Position numbers and translations under genes: made by a program. This document shows positions 50,632 through 59,093 of a stretch of 64,000 nt of DNA, piece by piece. How positions within the stretch are numbered: the first letter of the stretch is position 1; each line of letters begins with the position of its first letter. The notes under the pieces are model-generated. The model was not told the DNA's origin, ran no database searches, and saw nothing but the letters and a program-made list of their open reading frames with translations. Source of the stretch: QGON01 sp963691905 (GTDB taxonomy: Bacteria; Pseudomonadota; Gammaproteobacteria; Chromatiales; Chromatiaceae); assembly GCA_963691905.1 (NCBI GenBank), contig OY829893.1, positions 496,001-560,000 on the forward strand, written 5' to 3'.

Positions 50632-52260
50632 TTACTGAATGGTATCCACACATTCTGCTGTCCTGCTTAGTAGGACAAACCTTTCCCCCAAGGGTGTGAC
50701 GCTATAGGATTGAATTAAATGCGTACGAACCTCTGGAGCGTAAACCCGTAAATTTGAACCCGTTTTTCCTCCTGCTATGAACTGTTTTCGCCTAGCGACA
50801 AAATAGTCTATGCAGTTGTTTTCTATCGCTTGCAGTACGGACTGAGGTTCACCAGGAGCGCCGAACTCGGTGGTAAACAGGCGATAGAAGGTTGGGTTAT
50901 TCAGGCCAGAAAGATAGGACATAGTCGTTGCTTCCGACATTGGAATGAGGGTTGCGGCCTTGTTCTCAGCGGTGAGTTCCATCATGCGAGTGATGTCTGC
51001 CTGTTGCCTGCTGTAGATATGCATTCCCTTCATAAGTGGATGATCCAGTTCGGTCGTTGGGAAAAAACGTACAGTCAGGCTTCCTGAGTAGATGTGAACA
51101 CGGCAGAACCAGATAGCGAATAGGCTAACAATGAAGATGCCGGTAATTGGTACCCATCTCGAAAGCCTGACATTTCCTGAGAGTGAATATTTGCTATGGA
51201 TGTCAGACAGGATAATGCTCCAGACAATGTAGATTACTGCGAAGCTGGAGAGCATTCTGGAGTTCCACACAAAGAGGTAGGTATAGGACAGGGTTCCGAT
51301 GGCAGTTACCGCAATGACAAGCCGGAGCTGGTTTTTTGCCCGATTTGTGTTCGAGAGAAAAAACTTGTGCAGATGAGTTAGAAAAAGAGTAAATGCGCCT
51401 GCAACCCCGAGTGTGTAAAACCACTGCTCCGCTTGCGGCCTGGTAAAAAGAGAAAATGGGTTGAATCGTGAAATAATTCCCTGCTTCCCCATCACCTCTC
51501 TGCCGTGATTTTGCCAGTAGTAGAGGTCTATATTGCTGATGAGTGCGTCCCATTTGCCGGCAATAACATACGCCAGAGCCATAAGACTCAATATGACCAC
51601 AAGCAGAGAAAGCATGGAGAATAGCTGTTTGCCGAATGTAATCCAGATCTCCCTTCTATTGCGGGCGGTCCGGTCAAGTGCATTGCCGATGGCCTGACTG
51701 AGGAGGGTGCCAAAACCAAGGATGAGGGTGATGGTTCCAGCCTGATGGCGCGATACAAACGCAATTCCAATCAGTATGCCAATCAGAGCCGCACGTTTAC
51801 TGTTGGGTTGTTTCAGATAGTAGAGCAGGCTAGCCAGTACCCAGATGATTGAGGCGATAAAGATCACCTTGTACCAGGGGCCAGGAGCAAGGGTATAGAG
51901 GATTACGGGTAGTGGAGCCCAAAGGGAAGGTAGGGCAGACCTGGAAATATAGAGTAGCAACTGTGCATTCAACAGCAGTATTGATACAAGAAAAATTCGT
52001 TCTGTCAGTACGCCTTCGCCAAATAGCTGGTTAAAGCCGGCAAGCAGAAAATAGCTCAATGGCGGGTAGGAGAAGAAATCTGCAATAGGCCAGGATCCCT
52101 CGGTGATTGATGAGGCCCCCATAAGAAAAAAACCTTCATCATCCAGAACAATGCCGTAATTGAAAAAAGTCAGATAGTAGACGGCGCCGAACAGAAACAG
52201 GAGTAGATGAGGCTGTTGGAGATGGATACGGGACAATTGCTGTAGACCGGTTAGTGGCAT
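50632..52260 (-). CDS. GT-C (GT39-like) membrane glycosyltransferase
   Basis: 542 residues with about eleven membrane helices. The first loop has IVLDDEGFFLMGASSI with the Asp-Asp-Glu of GT-C enzymes, followed by FFSYPPLSYFLLAGF. The C-terminal about 110 residues are soluble and probably periplasmic. Family members take sugars from polyprenyl-phosphate donors. It is the last gene of the sqdB operon, starting 4 bp after the small membrane protein. The acceptor and sugar are unknown; sulfoquinovose is one possibility given the operon (speculation). Confidence 0.75.
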   Translation of the reverse strand: MPLTGLQQLSRIHLQQPHLLLFLFGAVYYLTFFNYGIVLDDEGFFLMGASSITEGSWPIADFFSYPPLSYFLLAGFNQLFGEGVLTERIFLVSILLLNAQLLLYISRSALPSLWAPLPVILYTLAPGPWYKVIFIASIIWVLASLLYYLKQPNSKRAALIGILIGIAFVSRHQAGTITLILGFGTLLSQAIGNALDRTARNRREIWITFGKQLFSMLSLLVVILSLMALAYVIAGKWDALISNIDLYYWQNHGREVMGKQGIISRFNPFSLFTRPQAEQWFYTLGVAGAFTLFLTHLHKFFLSNTNRAKNQLRLVIAVTAIGTLSYTYLFVWNSRMLSSFAVIYIVWSIILSDIHSKYSLSGNVRLSRWVPITGIFIVSLFAIWFCRVHIYSGSLTVRFFPTTELDHPLMKGMHIYSRQQADITRMMELTAENKAATLIPMSEATTMSYLSGLNNPTFYRLFTTEFGAPGEPQSVLQAIENNCIDYFVARRKQFIAGGKTGSNLRVYAPEVRTHLIQSYSVTPLGERFVLLSRTAECVDTIQ

Positions 52261-52264
52261 CACA

Positions 52265-52771
52265 TCAGGGACGCTTGCTGAAATAGAGTCTAATCAGATA
52301 GAGGCTGAAAACCAGCATGGATAACAGGCTGATGTAATCCAGTGGTCGGCTTCGGTTGAGTTCGATCTGTTTGATTTCCAGCAGAAAGAAACCGTGCCGG
52401 TCGTTCATGTCGGGATCTAATGTGGTGGCGCATGTGATTAATTTTGTCAGTCTTTGGCCGAGGGATTCGAAATAGTTTGTGCCGGCGGAAATTGGCGGCA
52501 GAGCGATAGTGAAAACCCGCTGCACCCGTGAAAAGTGGATCTGGTCATGTCTCAGATCGGGCAGTTTTTGGCTGAGCATGTCGTGCAATGCGTCGATGAG
52601 CTTGTCATGACCAGGCATCACACAATCTGCAGACAGCACCAGCCGGTAAGTGATGCGAAGGCTGCCACTGTTCTCGGTCTTGTGTTTGTAGAGGTAGTAG
52701 GCCTGGGTGGCGGCCAGCGTCGCAAGAGTCAGGGCAAGTAACAGAAGCAGGATGTGTTGCAGTCGCTTCAC
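52265..52771 (-). CDS. small membrane protein of the sqdB operon
   Basis: 168 residues from a GTG at 52771, overlapping the upstream stop (GTGA). There is an N-terminal membrane helix (about 5-25), a soluble region of about 115 residues with two Cys (near 50 and 119) and a C-terminal helix (about 142-160). I recognise no family. The frame continues far upstream, but that is shifted reading of the neighbouring gene. Both ends in the membrane with a periplasmic domain between resembles the topology of small chain-length or assembly factors, without sequence evidence for that role. Confidence 0.6.
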   Translation of the reverse strand: MKRLQHILLLLLALTLATLAATQAYYLYKHKTENSGSLRITYRLVLSADCVMPGHDKLIDALHDMLSQKLPDLRHDQIHFSRVQRVFTIALPPISAGTNYFESLGQRLTKLITCATTLDPDMNDRHGFFLLEIKQIELNRSRPLDYISLLSMLVFSLYLIRLYFSKRP

Positions 52772-53994
52772 TGGGTGGCTCCGTGTGAAAGTTGTATCCG
52801 TACGATCATGATCATGGCGACCAGTTGAAGTGCCAGCGATGGCAGAATATCCAGGGTTCCACCGATGAAGCCCCGCCAAAGTGCTAATCCCACCAGCAAG
52901 CCGATGGGCAGGGCCAGTCGGCGTCCACCTACGGCCAAAGAAGCAAACAGCAATACAATAGAGACCACCCAGATCAGCGGGGGAGCAGATGACCAAGCTG
53001 CAGCTTCGCCATAGGTTAGACTGGTTGTCTGGCCAACCGGGCTGTAGGTGTAGAGGGTGCGATATAGATATTCGTTGAGATTAGGGGCGTCGGAGAGGCG
53101 GAATTTACGCGCCAGTCCATCCTGCAGGGTCGGTAGTTCGTTGGACGCTGCCAGTTTTTCCGCAAGGCTGGCCTGATAGATCGGAGATGTGATGCGTTGG
53201 AGAATCTGCTGTTGTCGGAGTTGCTGACTGCTTATTGGATGTTGTTCTGTGGTTGATGCCGTCGCGGCAATGGCGGTCTTACGGGAATCTGAATCGCTCT
53301 TGGCGGCGGATAGCAGCAGGAATGTCACGACTAGTCCGACCAGGCTGCGTTCGATCAATATCGGCAGATAACGCCGCCAATGCCTCCGCTGCTGGAGCAT
53401 GCGCCAGACAATGTCCAGGGTGTAGAGACCAACGCCAAACACCAAGACCGTCAGTAGCATCCCTCGGTAAAAGGTCAGTGAGGCAATTGCCAATACCAGA
53501 GCCAGGGCCAGGTAGCGCCCGAGCCGGGAGCGGTCGGCCACATAGAGTTGCAGAAGTAGAGGCCAGGAGAGGTTTTCCAGCGAGGCGAAGTGCGCTTCCT
53601 GGGTAAGCATCGCCAGTCTGCCGACCTGTAGGGGGCCTGTGATGCGAACCATGATGTGGGCGATGAGCAGACCTGCCACGCCGATCAGAAAGGCGCGATG
53701 CAGGATGGAACGTTCAAAGGTGTTGGGGGGCAGTGCCCAGCGTTTGACACCCTGCTGTCCGCGCTCGACAAACAGTGCGGTAAGCAGCATCAGCGCTGCC
53801 AGGCTGAGCCCGGCGAGGGTTTCCCTGCCGACGGCGATGGCCGCCTCACGACACTGATCCAGTGGTGAGAGGCTAACATCGCAGGCCATCGTGATGTCGA
53901 CAAACAAGCTCAGGTCGCTCTGCCAGATGGCGATGCCAAGGGCGGCAGCCGTATAGCAAATGGCGAGAGCAAGGCCTCCGACGACGTAGATCAA
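52768..53994 (-). CDS. polytopic membrane protein of the sqdB operon
   Basis: 408 residues with nine or ten membrane helices, an apparently periplasmic loop at about 245-315 and a C-terminal hydrophobic pair. I recognise no family; the layout (central helices, one long loop, FYRGMLL segment in a helix) would suit a polymerase or an oligosaccharide transporter. It appears to start at TTG, with AGGA 8 bases upstream, 18 bp after sqdB. Confidence 0.6.
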   Translation of the reverse strand: MIYVVGGLALAICYTAAALGIAIWQSDLSLFVDITMACDVSLSPLDQCREAAIAVGRETLAGLSLAALMLLTALFVERGQQGVKRWALPPNTFERSILHRAFLIGVAGLLIAHIMVRITGPLQVGRLAMLTQEAHFASLENLSWPLLLQLYVADRSRLGRYLALALVLAIASLTFYRGMLLTVLVFGVGLYTLDIVWRMLQQRRHWRRYLPILIERSLVGLVVTFLLLSAAKSDSDSRKTAIAATASTTEQHPISSQQLRQQQILQRITSPIYQASLAEKLAASNELPTLQDGLARKFRLSDAPNLNEYLYRTLYTYSPVGQTTSLTYGEAAAWSSAPPLIWVVSIVLLFASLAVGGRRLALPIGLLVGLALWRGFIGGTLDILPSLALQLVAMIMIVRIQLSHGATQ

Positions 53995-54012
53995 ATCCCT
54001 GATCCTGTTGAG

Positions 54013-55179
54013 TTATTTTTTAATCCATTGCGAGCGGGCGAGGATCTTGCTCTTGTCGCAGCGGTGGGCATATTTTTTCGAGATCTCCATCACCTCGTCC
54101 AGCAGTCCTTCGGCCAGCTTGGTGGGTTTGAGGCCAAGATCAAGCAGACACTTGTTGTCGACCACCAGCTCATTCTCGGCTGCCTCGTTGCGCGGGTTGT
54201 CGAGATTCTGCATCTCCACCCCGGTCATGTCGGCGACCAGTTTGGCCAGATCCCGTACCCGGTGGGTCTCGGTCAGCTGGTTGAAGATCTGGACGGGCTG
54301 ATCTTTCTCCGGGGGATTGTTGACCGCAAGTTCAATGCATTTCACCGTATCCTGAATATGGATAAAGGCGCGGGTCTGACCGCCGGTGCCGTGGATGGTC
54401 AATGGATAGTTGATGGTCGCCTGCATCAAAAAGCGATTGAGTACGGTGCCGTAGTCGCCGTCATAGTCAAAACGGTTGATCAGTCGTTCGTCCAGACGGG
54501 TCTCTTTGGTATTGGTGCCCCAGACGACGCCCTGATGCAGGTCGGTGATGCGGACAGCATCGTTCTTGTTGTAGAAATAGAAGACCAGCTGATCCATCGT
54601 CTTCGTCGTGTGATAGATACTGCCGGGGTCAGCCGGATGCAGAATTGTCGTTTCGAGGCGCTTCCCGTCGGGCAGCGGGATCTCTACGTCAAGATAACCT
54701 TCCGGAATCATAGCACCATGATTTTTGTAGCCGTAGACGCCCATGGTGCCGAGGTGGACGACATGAATGTCGAGTCCAGACTCGACGATGGCACAGAGCA
54801 GGTTATGCGTTGCACCCAGATTGTTATCCATCGTATAGCGTTTGTGCTTGGGGGATTTCATCGAATAAGGCGCGGCGCGCTGTTCGGCAAAATGCACAAC
54901 GCAGTCCGGTTTGTACTCTTCGATCAGTCGTTCCAGCCGGTCGTATTCAACGGCGACATCCAGATCGATGAACTCAATGGTCTTGCCGCTGATCTCATTC
55001 CAGGCCGCAAGTCGGGTCGACATCGGGGCAATGGGTGTCAGGGAGTCCACTTCGAGTTCGACATCGATCTTCCGCCGGGAGAGGTTATCGACAATCAGGA
55101 CATCATGTCCCTGCTGAGACATGTGGAGAGAGGTAGGCCAGCCGCAAAAGCCGTCCCCACCGAGAATCATAGTCTTCAT
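54013..55179 (-). CDS. sqdB: UDP-sulfoquinovose synthase
   Basis: 388 residues, short-chain dehydrogenase fold. The nucleotide-binding start MILGGDGFCGWPTSLHMS is the SQD1 version of GxxGxxG. DSLTPIAPM, VVHFAEQRAAPYSM and LGTMGVYG (Thr 145) are SQD1 hallmarks, and Y189-x3-K193 (YHTTK) is the catalytic pair. SQD1/SqdB converts UDP-glucose and sulfite to UDP-sulfoquinovose, normally for the sulfolipid SQDG of phototrophs and some others; the archaeal homologue Agl3 supplies a sulfated N-glycan. The usual lipid partners SqdX/SqdD are absent here, and the three following genes encode membrane proteins. Confidence 0.93.
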   Translation of the reverse strand: MKTMILGGDGFCGWPTSLHMSQQGHDVLIVDNLSRRKIDVELEVDSLTPIAPMSTRLAAWNEISGKTIEFIDLDVAVEYDRLERLIEEYKPDCVVHFAEQRAAPYSMKSPKHKRYTMDNNLGATHNLLCAIVESGLDIHVVHLGTMGVYGYKNHGAMIPEGYLDVEIPLPDGKRLETTILHPADPGSIYHTTKTMDQLVFYFYNKNDAVRITDLHQGVVWGTNTKETRLDERLINRFDYDGDYGTVLNRFLMQATINYPLTIHGTGGQTRAFIHIQDTVKCIELAVNNPPEKDQPVQIFNQLTETHRVRDLAKLVADMTGVEMQNLDNPRNEAAENELVVDNKCLLDLGLKPTKLAEGLLDEVMEISKKYAHRCDKSKILARSQWIKK

Positions 55180-55308
55180 GATATGCGCTATCTTCCTGAA
55201 AATCCGATAATTTGTGCGGATCGGTAGCTATTTGTCGGCCGCTTGAAAAAAACGATAATGAGGTAAATTGTACAGTAGTTGGCCGTTTATTGTGTAGTTG
55301 CCCCAGGG

Positions 55309-56499
55309 CTATTTCTGCTGCGATGAGATGCCGGATTGATAGACGACAATCTGCTGGCCACGGAATACTTTCCAAAGGCCGATAGTAAAACCGGTATTTG
55401 CCAGAAAAAAGCTGAAAATTGTGCCGGCAACAGGAATGGGATGCTCTCTTCCCTCCAGGCGCCAGCCGATGATGCCGGCTGCCCCGAAAAGTATCGCACC
55501 GACAGCAGCGGGAAAGTATCCATCAAACCTCAGGCCCAACCACAGACTTGACGCCAACAGCGCAAACAGCATTGGACCGCCAAGCCAGCGGAGCAACTTA
55601 TGCGACCAGAGAGTGAAGGCATATCCCGGGTGTCGAAAAGGATTCAGAAGGCTCGGGCGCAACCAGGTCCCGACCCAATTTCTCAGTGTCATACGTACCC
55701 GTGTGTGAAATTCGCGACGGCTTTCATGCTCCATAATGTCGTAGGCAATGGCCTTGTCAACGTGCTGCACCTTCGCGCTCTGCAGTACGCAGTCGAGAGG
55801 AATGATGCAGTCGTCACCTACATTGAGGGGCAGTTCAACAAAGTAATCTTTTCGGAATGCCATAGCCTGTCCGCTGCAAACGGCGAGTAGCCCCAGCCTG
55901 CTTTCCAGTTTGCGGAGTTTGAGTTCATAGGACCAATAGTATCCCTGACTTTGAGAGACGCCGCCGCCGACATCTTTGAACAGCAGGTTGGCCGTTACGC
56001 AGCCGACTTCTGGTATAAGAAAAGCCTCTCCAATATGCCGTAAATAATCCACTTCAAAGCGGGTGTCTGCGTCCGTGAGGGCGACTATTCCATGCTCAAT
56101 TGAGTCAATAGCCAGGTTCTGCGTGCCGGATTTTCCAAGACGACCACTAGATTGGATGAGCCGTATGCAGGTGTGTTTATCTGCGTATTCCTGAAGAATT
56201 GGTTCAGTACCATCATCTGATCCATCGGAAGCGATTAGGATCTGAAGGCGGTCAGATGGATAATCCTGTGCCAGCAGATTATCAAGCCTGGCAGCGATCT
56301 TGCCCTCTTCATTGTAGACAGTCAGCAGCAAGGTAATGAAAGGTAGAGTGACCTTATCATCAGGGAATTTCATGCGTTTTTTTTCAGGCAGAATTGCCAC
56401 AAGTGCGCCAAGTAGCCAGCCGTAACCTGCATAGACATATATCAACAGAAACAGGAGCAGCCAGAAAAGGACTACAGTGATTGTGTCGAGCATAGACAT
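55309..56499 (-). CDS. GT2 glycosyltransferase, membrane-bound processive-like
   Basis: 396 residues. One N-terminal membrane helix (about 8-35), a GT-A domain with LLLTVYNEEGKIAARL, SDGSDDGTE and LTDADTRFE, followed by GDDCIIP and RVRMTLRNW in place of the Q-x2-RW motif, and three or four C-terminal helices (about 295-380). This is the layout of cellulose synthase-like and IcaA-like enzymes, although the degenerate RxxNW suggests single transfers. It forms an operon with the methyltransferase and MurJ-like genes (2 bp and 0 bp gaps). Confidence 0.88.
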   Translation of the reverse strand: MSMLDTITVVLFWLLLFLLIYVYAGYGWLLGALVAILPEKKRMKFPDDKVTLPFITLLLTVYNEEGKIAARLDNLLAQDYPSDRLQILIASDGSDDGTEPILQEYADKHTCIRLIQSSGRLGKSGTQNLAIDSIEHGIVALTDADTRFEVDYLRHIGEAFLIPEVGCVTANLLFKDVGGGVSQSQGYYWSYELKLRKLESRLGLLAVCSGQAMAFRKDYFVELPLNVGDDCIIPLDCVLQSAKVQHVDKAIAYDIMEHESRREFHTRVRMTLRNWVGTWLRPSLLNPFRHPGYAFTLWSHKLLRWLGGPMLFALLASSLWLGLRFDGYFPAAVGAILFGAAGIIGWRLEGREHPIPVAGTIFSFFLANTGFTIGLWKVFRGQQIVVYQSGISSQQK

Positions 56500-56501
56500 C
56501 T

Positions 56502-57212
56502 TCAGGGTTTCCGAATCAGCGCCAGATAGTGGGTTCGAAGAAGAGGGATGCGTTCGAGCAGGCGGCAGAGTGTAAACGAGAGTTTTGCTACGCGTCTTGC
56601 CAGAGGAGGGGCGAGCGTTACTGATTTTACTCTGCAGTCACAGCCGTCGAAGAATAACTTTATCTCCTTTTTTCCTACAGGCCAGACATCCTTGTTTTTT
56701 GGATTGGGATAGCGAAAGTCGTACCAGAGAATCAGTCCGCCGGGTTTTAAAGTCCGCAGCATTTCATCGGCAATGGCTTGCCGCAGGCCGCTATCGTTGA
56801 TTGAGGTGAAGACCGTTTGTTGCACGACAATATCGAAGCTGTTGTCAGGGTAGGGAAGAGTGTCACCGCCACCGACAATCAACTCTGCAGCAGGCAGGTA
56901 GGCTTTGGCTGTATCTATGAAAGCGGGCATTAGATCCAGACCTGTGAGGTTAGTCTGTTGTGCCCCCCAACGCAGCCAGTCGGCAAGACGTATGCCGCGC
57001 CCACAGCCGACCTCAAGGATGCGGCTTTCACGTAAATCGGTACATCCGGCAGATCGCAACATCGAAAGAATGTCCTCTTCCCTGTGTTGCAGCATATAGA
57101 GTTCACCGGGATAGAAGAGACTGTACTTGTCGAACAGTTTGTTATCGATCCGCTTTTGGTAAGTATCGAGGATACGCTGGGTCTCTTTCTTATTACTTTC
57201 CATATCTGACAC
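56502..57212 (-). CDS. class I SAM-dependent methyltransferase
   Basis: 236 residues. Motif I ILEVGCGRGIRLADWL near residue 63, GLDLMPAFIDTA for the adenosine loop and IVVQQTVFTSI for motif II; RTLKPGGLILWYDFRYPNP, present in part as LKPGGLILWYDFR, is motif III. Substrate unknown; sugar methylation in the glycan is likely from context. A GTG at 57212 directly follows the flippase stop; an ATG at 57203 is the alternative. Confidence 0.88.
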   Translation of the reverse strand: MSDMESNKKETQRILDTYQKRIDNKLFDKYSLFYPGELYMLQHREEDILSMLRSAGCTDLRESRILEVGCGRGIRLADWLRWGAQQTNLTGLDLMPAFIDTAKAYLPAAELIVGGGDTLPYPDNSFDIVVQQTVFTSINDSGLRQAIADEMLRTLKPGGLILWYDFRYPNPKNKDVWPVGKKEIKLFFDGCDCRVKSVTLAPPLARRVAKLSFTLCRLLERIPLLRTHYLALIRKP

Positions 57213-58751
57213 TCAGACGATCCCCGCTGATTTCTTTAAATGGAAAAAACGCATTAATCGAAGCCTCTGTTCAGGGAATATCCAGAGCAGGATGGCCCAA
57301 AAGAGAAAGGGTAGCGTAATGCCGCGAACCATTGCCGACAGGAGGTCCGTGCTGCCGTTGGTGGAGAGATAATGCCAGACATACGCAATTCCCGCACTTA
57401 TGAGAAAAAGCCAAAGGGCTTCCCGGAAGTCTGGCAGGACATCCGCTTCAGCAATACGATGGATAAAGAAAAAGACTGCGACACTGGCGGCAAAGAAACT
57501 GACGGATAGAGTGAGAGAGGTGCTTTCCACTGTGCTATTGGTGCCCTGGATCTGCAAGGCAGTAAATAGAATGGTCAACGAGATAAGGCTGATGATGATG
57601 GGTATTTGGGGTCTGTGAAGTGCATAGAATATTCTGTAATAGACGACAAATACGGCTTCAAAAACAATAGCGGGGGCAAATCCTCGCAGGGCGCTGGCGG
57701 TCAATGCTGAATCATCAGCGGTAAAGTTTTCTCTCTCAAGAAGCAGGCGCACGAGAATCTCGGCTTCAAAAAAGATCAGCATGCTGGCGGGGATCAAAAG
57801 CATGGCGCCCCAGAAAACGAGTTGGCGGGATAGCAGGGCGATCTGGCCCCAATCTTTATTGGCGTAGTATTTGACCATGACGGGTAATATGAGCGTACCG
57901 GCCACATGGGCGGCCAGTGTCAAAGGGACTTCGTAGATGCGGAAGGCATAGGTCAGCGCCGAGACGGAGCCTGTCCCGTTGAAAGAGCCATATCCCCGTA
58001 CGGCCAGGTGGGAGATCATCAGAAGGCCAAGACTGCTGCCAACCCCCAAAGACATAATGACAGGCCGCGCAAGTTTCCAGGCATGCCGAACGGGCGCTGC
58101 CGAAAGACTGACCAGGGAAGGTTTTATAGGAACCCGTCGCATAACTGTTATGCCCAACAGTGCTGCCATAAGCATGGGCCCGGTCATCACGCCAACCAGC
58201 AGAGACTTGTCCCCCAGTTGATCGGCAGTTGAAACGACAATAATGGTGAATATTACATTAATGCCCAGCCATGCAAGTCCAGGTGCGATAAAGCGATGTC
58301 CGGCATTGAGCGTGAGACTAAAGAGAAAATACAAACTGTAAGCAGGCAGTAGCCAGACGAGCCAGCGGCCGTGAAATGTTGCACTGGTGAGTTCTGCTTC
58401 CCCCAGTCCAGGGACGAGTTCTGCAATGATCAGAGGGAAGAGTGTGCTTAGCAGCAGTGCGAGCAGGGCGGATGCAGAGATTACGACAGTCAATGCTGTG
58501 GAGAGGAGTTGACCCTGTTTATTGAGTTGTTTGCCAAAGTGTCCGAGTGAAGGGATGATGGCAGCTGTCAGGGCGGCGGTGATCAGGAGATCATTGACAG
58601 TCATGACAAATGCGTAGCTGCTGAAAAAAGCGTCAGTAACAGATCCCGCGCCAAATGATGCAGCGACAACTATTTCGCGCAGATAGCCTGCGATCGAGTT
58701 CATGATGCTGAGTACAACCAGCACTATGGATGCTTTTTTTAACCCTGACAT
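57213..58751 (-). CDS. MurJ-like lipid-linked oligosaccharide flippase (MVF family)
   Basis: 512 residues with about thirteen to fourteen membrane helices. The N-terminus has YLREIVVAASFGAGSVTDAFFSSY, shown in part as FGAGSVTDAFF, the MurJ/MviN signature, and LRGFAPAIVFE near residue 345. MurJ flips lipid II; homologues inside glycan clusters are thought to flip other polyprenyl-linked units. Its position at the start of a GT2-methyltransferase operon favours a glycan-specific role over general cell-wall synthesis (inference). Confidence 0.88.
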   Translation of the reverse strand: MSGLKKASIVLVVLSIMNSIAGYLREIVVAASFGAGSVTDAFFSSYAFVMTVNDLLITAALTAAIIPSLGHFGKQLNKQGQLLSTALTVVISASALLALLLSTLFPLIIAELVPGLGEAELTSATFHGRWLVWLLPAYSLYFLFSLTLNAGHRFIAPGLAWLGINVIFTIIVVSTADQLGDKSLLVGVMTGPMLMAALLGITVMRRVPIKPSLVSLSAAPVRHAWKLARPVIMSLGVGSSLGLLMISHLAVRGYGSFNGTGSVSALTYAFRIYEVPLTLAAHVAGTLILPVMVKYYANKDWGQIALLSRQLVFWGAMLLIPASMLIFFEAEILVRLLLERENFTADDSALTASALRGFAPAIVFEAVFVVYYRIFYALHRPQIPIIISLISLTILFTALQIQGTNSTVESTSLTLSVSFFAASVAVFFFIHRIAEADVLPDFREALWLFLISAGIAYVWHYLSTNGSTDLLSAMVRGITLPFLFWAILLWIFPEQRLRLMRFFHLKKSAGIV

Positions 58752-58848
58752 TATAGGATTCAGTAAAAAGTGCCTGTTGCCGCTCTGCTTGGTCTAACAA
58801 TCAAAGAAGAAGCGTGAAAGATGGGTAGAAAAAATCGATGTATCAGTA

Positions 58849-59048
58849 ACTCAAGTTTCGGAGATCAAGCCATCCTGAGAAGATGTGGGCAGCGTTTATT
58901 TCATTACATGAGCGTCTGGTAGGGTGTGCTGTGCGCACCGGAACAAGCAGGTACAGCAATCATGGTGCGCACAGCGCACCCTACGTTCGTCACATATAGG
59001 AAAGCCACACCCCATGCCAACTATCATCATGAACTCAGAAACTTGAGT
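58849..59048. mobile_element. 200-bp MITE-like element with terminal inverted repeats
   Basis: The ends ACTCAAGTTTCGGAG (58849-58863) and CTCAGAAACTTGAGT (59034-59048) are inverted repeats with one mismatch in 15. The core is a family B palindrome (58918-58986). The right 70 bases, including the terminal repeat, recur beside another family B copy at about 63511-63560. No coding capacity is present. Confidence 0.6.
58918..58986. repeat. family B palindromic repeat, copy 2
   Basis: GGTAGGGTGTGCTGTGCGCACC and GGTGCGCACAGCGCACCCTACG around a centre with CAGGTACAGCAATCA, which closely matches the copy at 14566-14634. Confidence 0.85.
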
Positions 59049-59093
59049 CATTAAGAGATAGCAATCAACTGTTCGGGGGATCATTTGTGTGGT

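Larger units (their letters stand above)
58752..59093. other. intergenic region largely filled by a repeat element
   Basis: 342 bases. The first 97 bases must hold the promoter of the flippase operon (read leftwards). The rest is the element at 58849-59048, then 45 bases to the end of the aminotransferase gene. No gene is visible. Confidence 0.6.

Noticed and set aside
54028..55227. A 399-codon open frame on the plus strand
   Set aside because: It is antisense to sqdB, which has clear motifs and catalytic residues. The plus-strand product has no recognisable domain.
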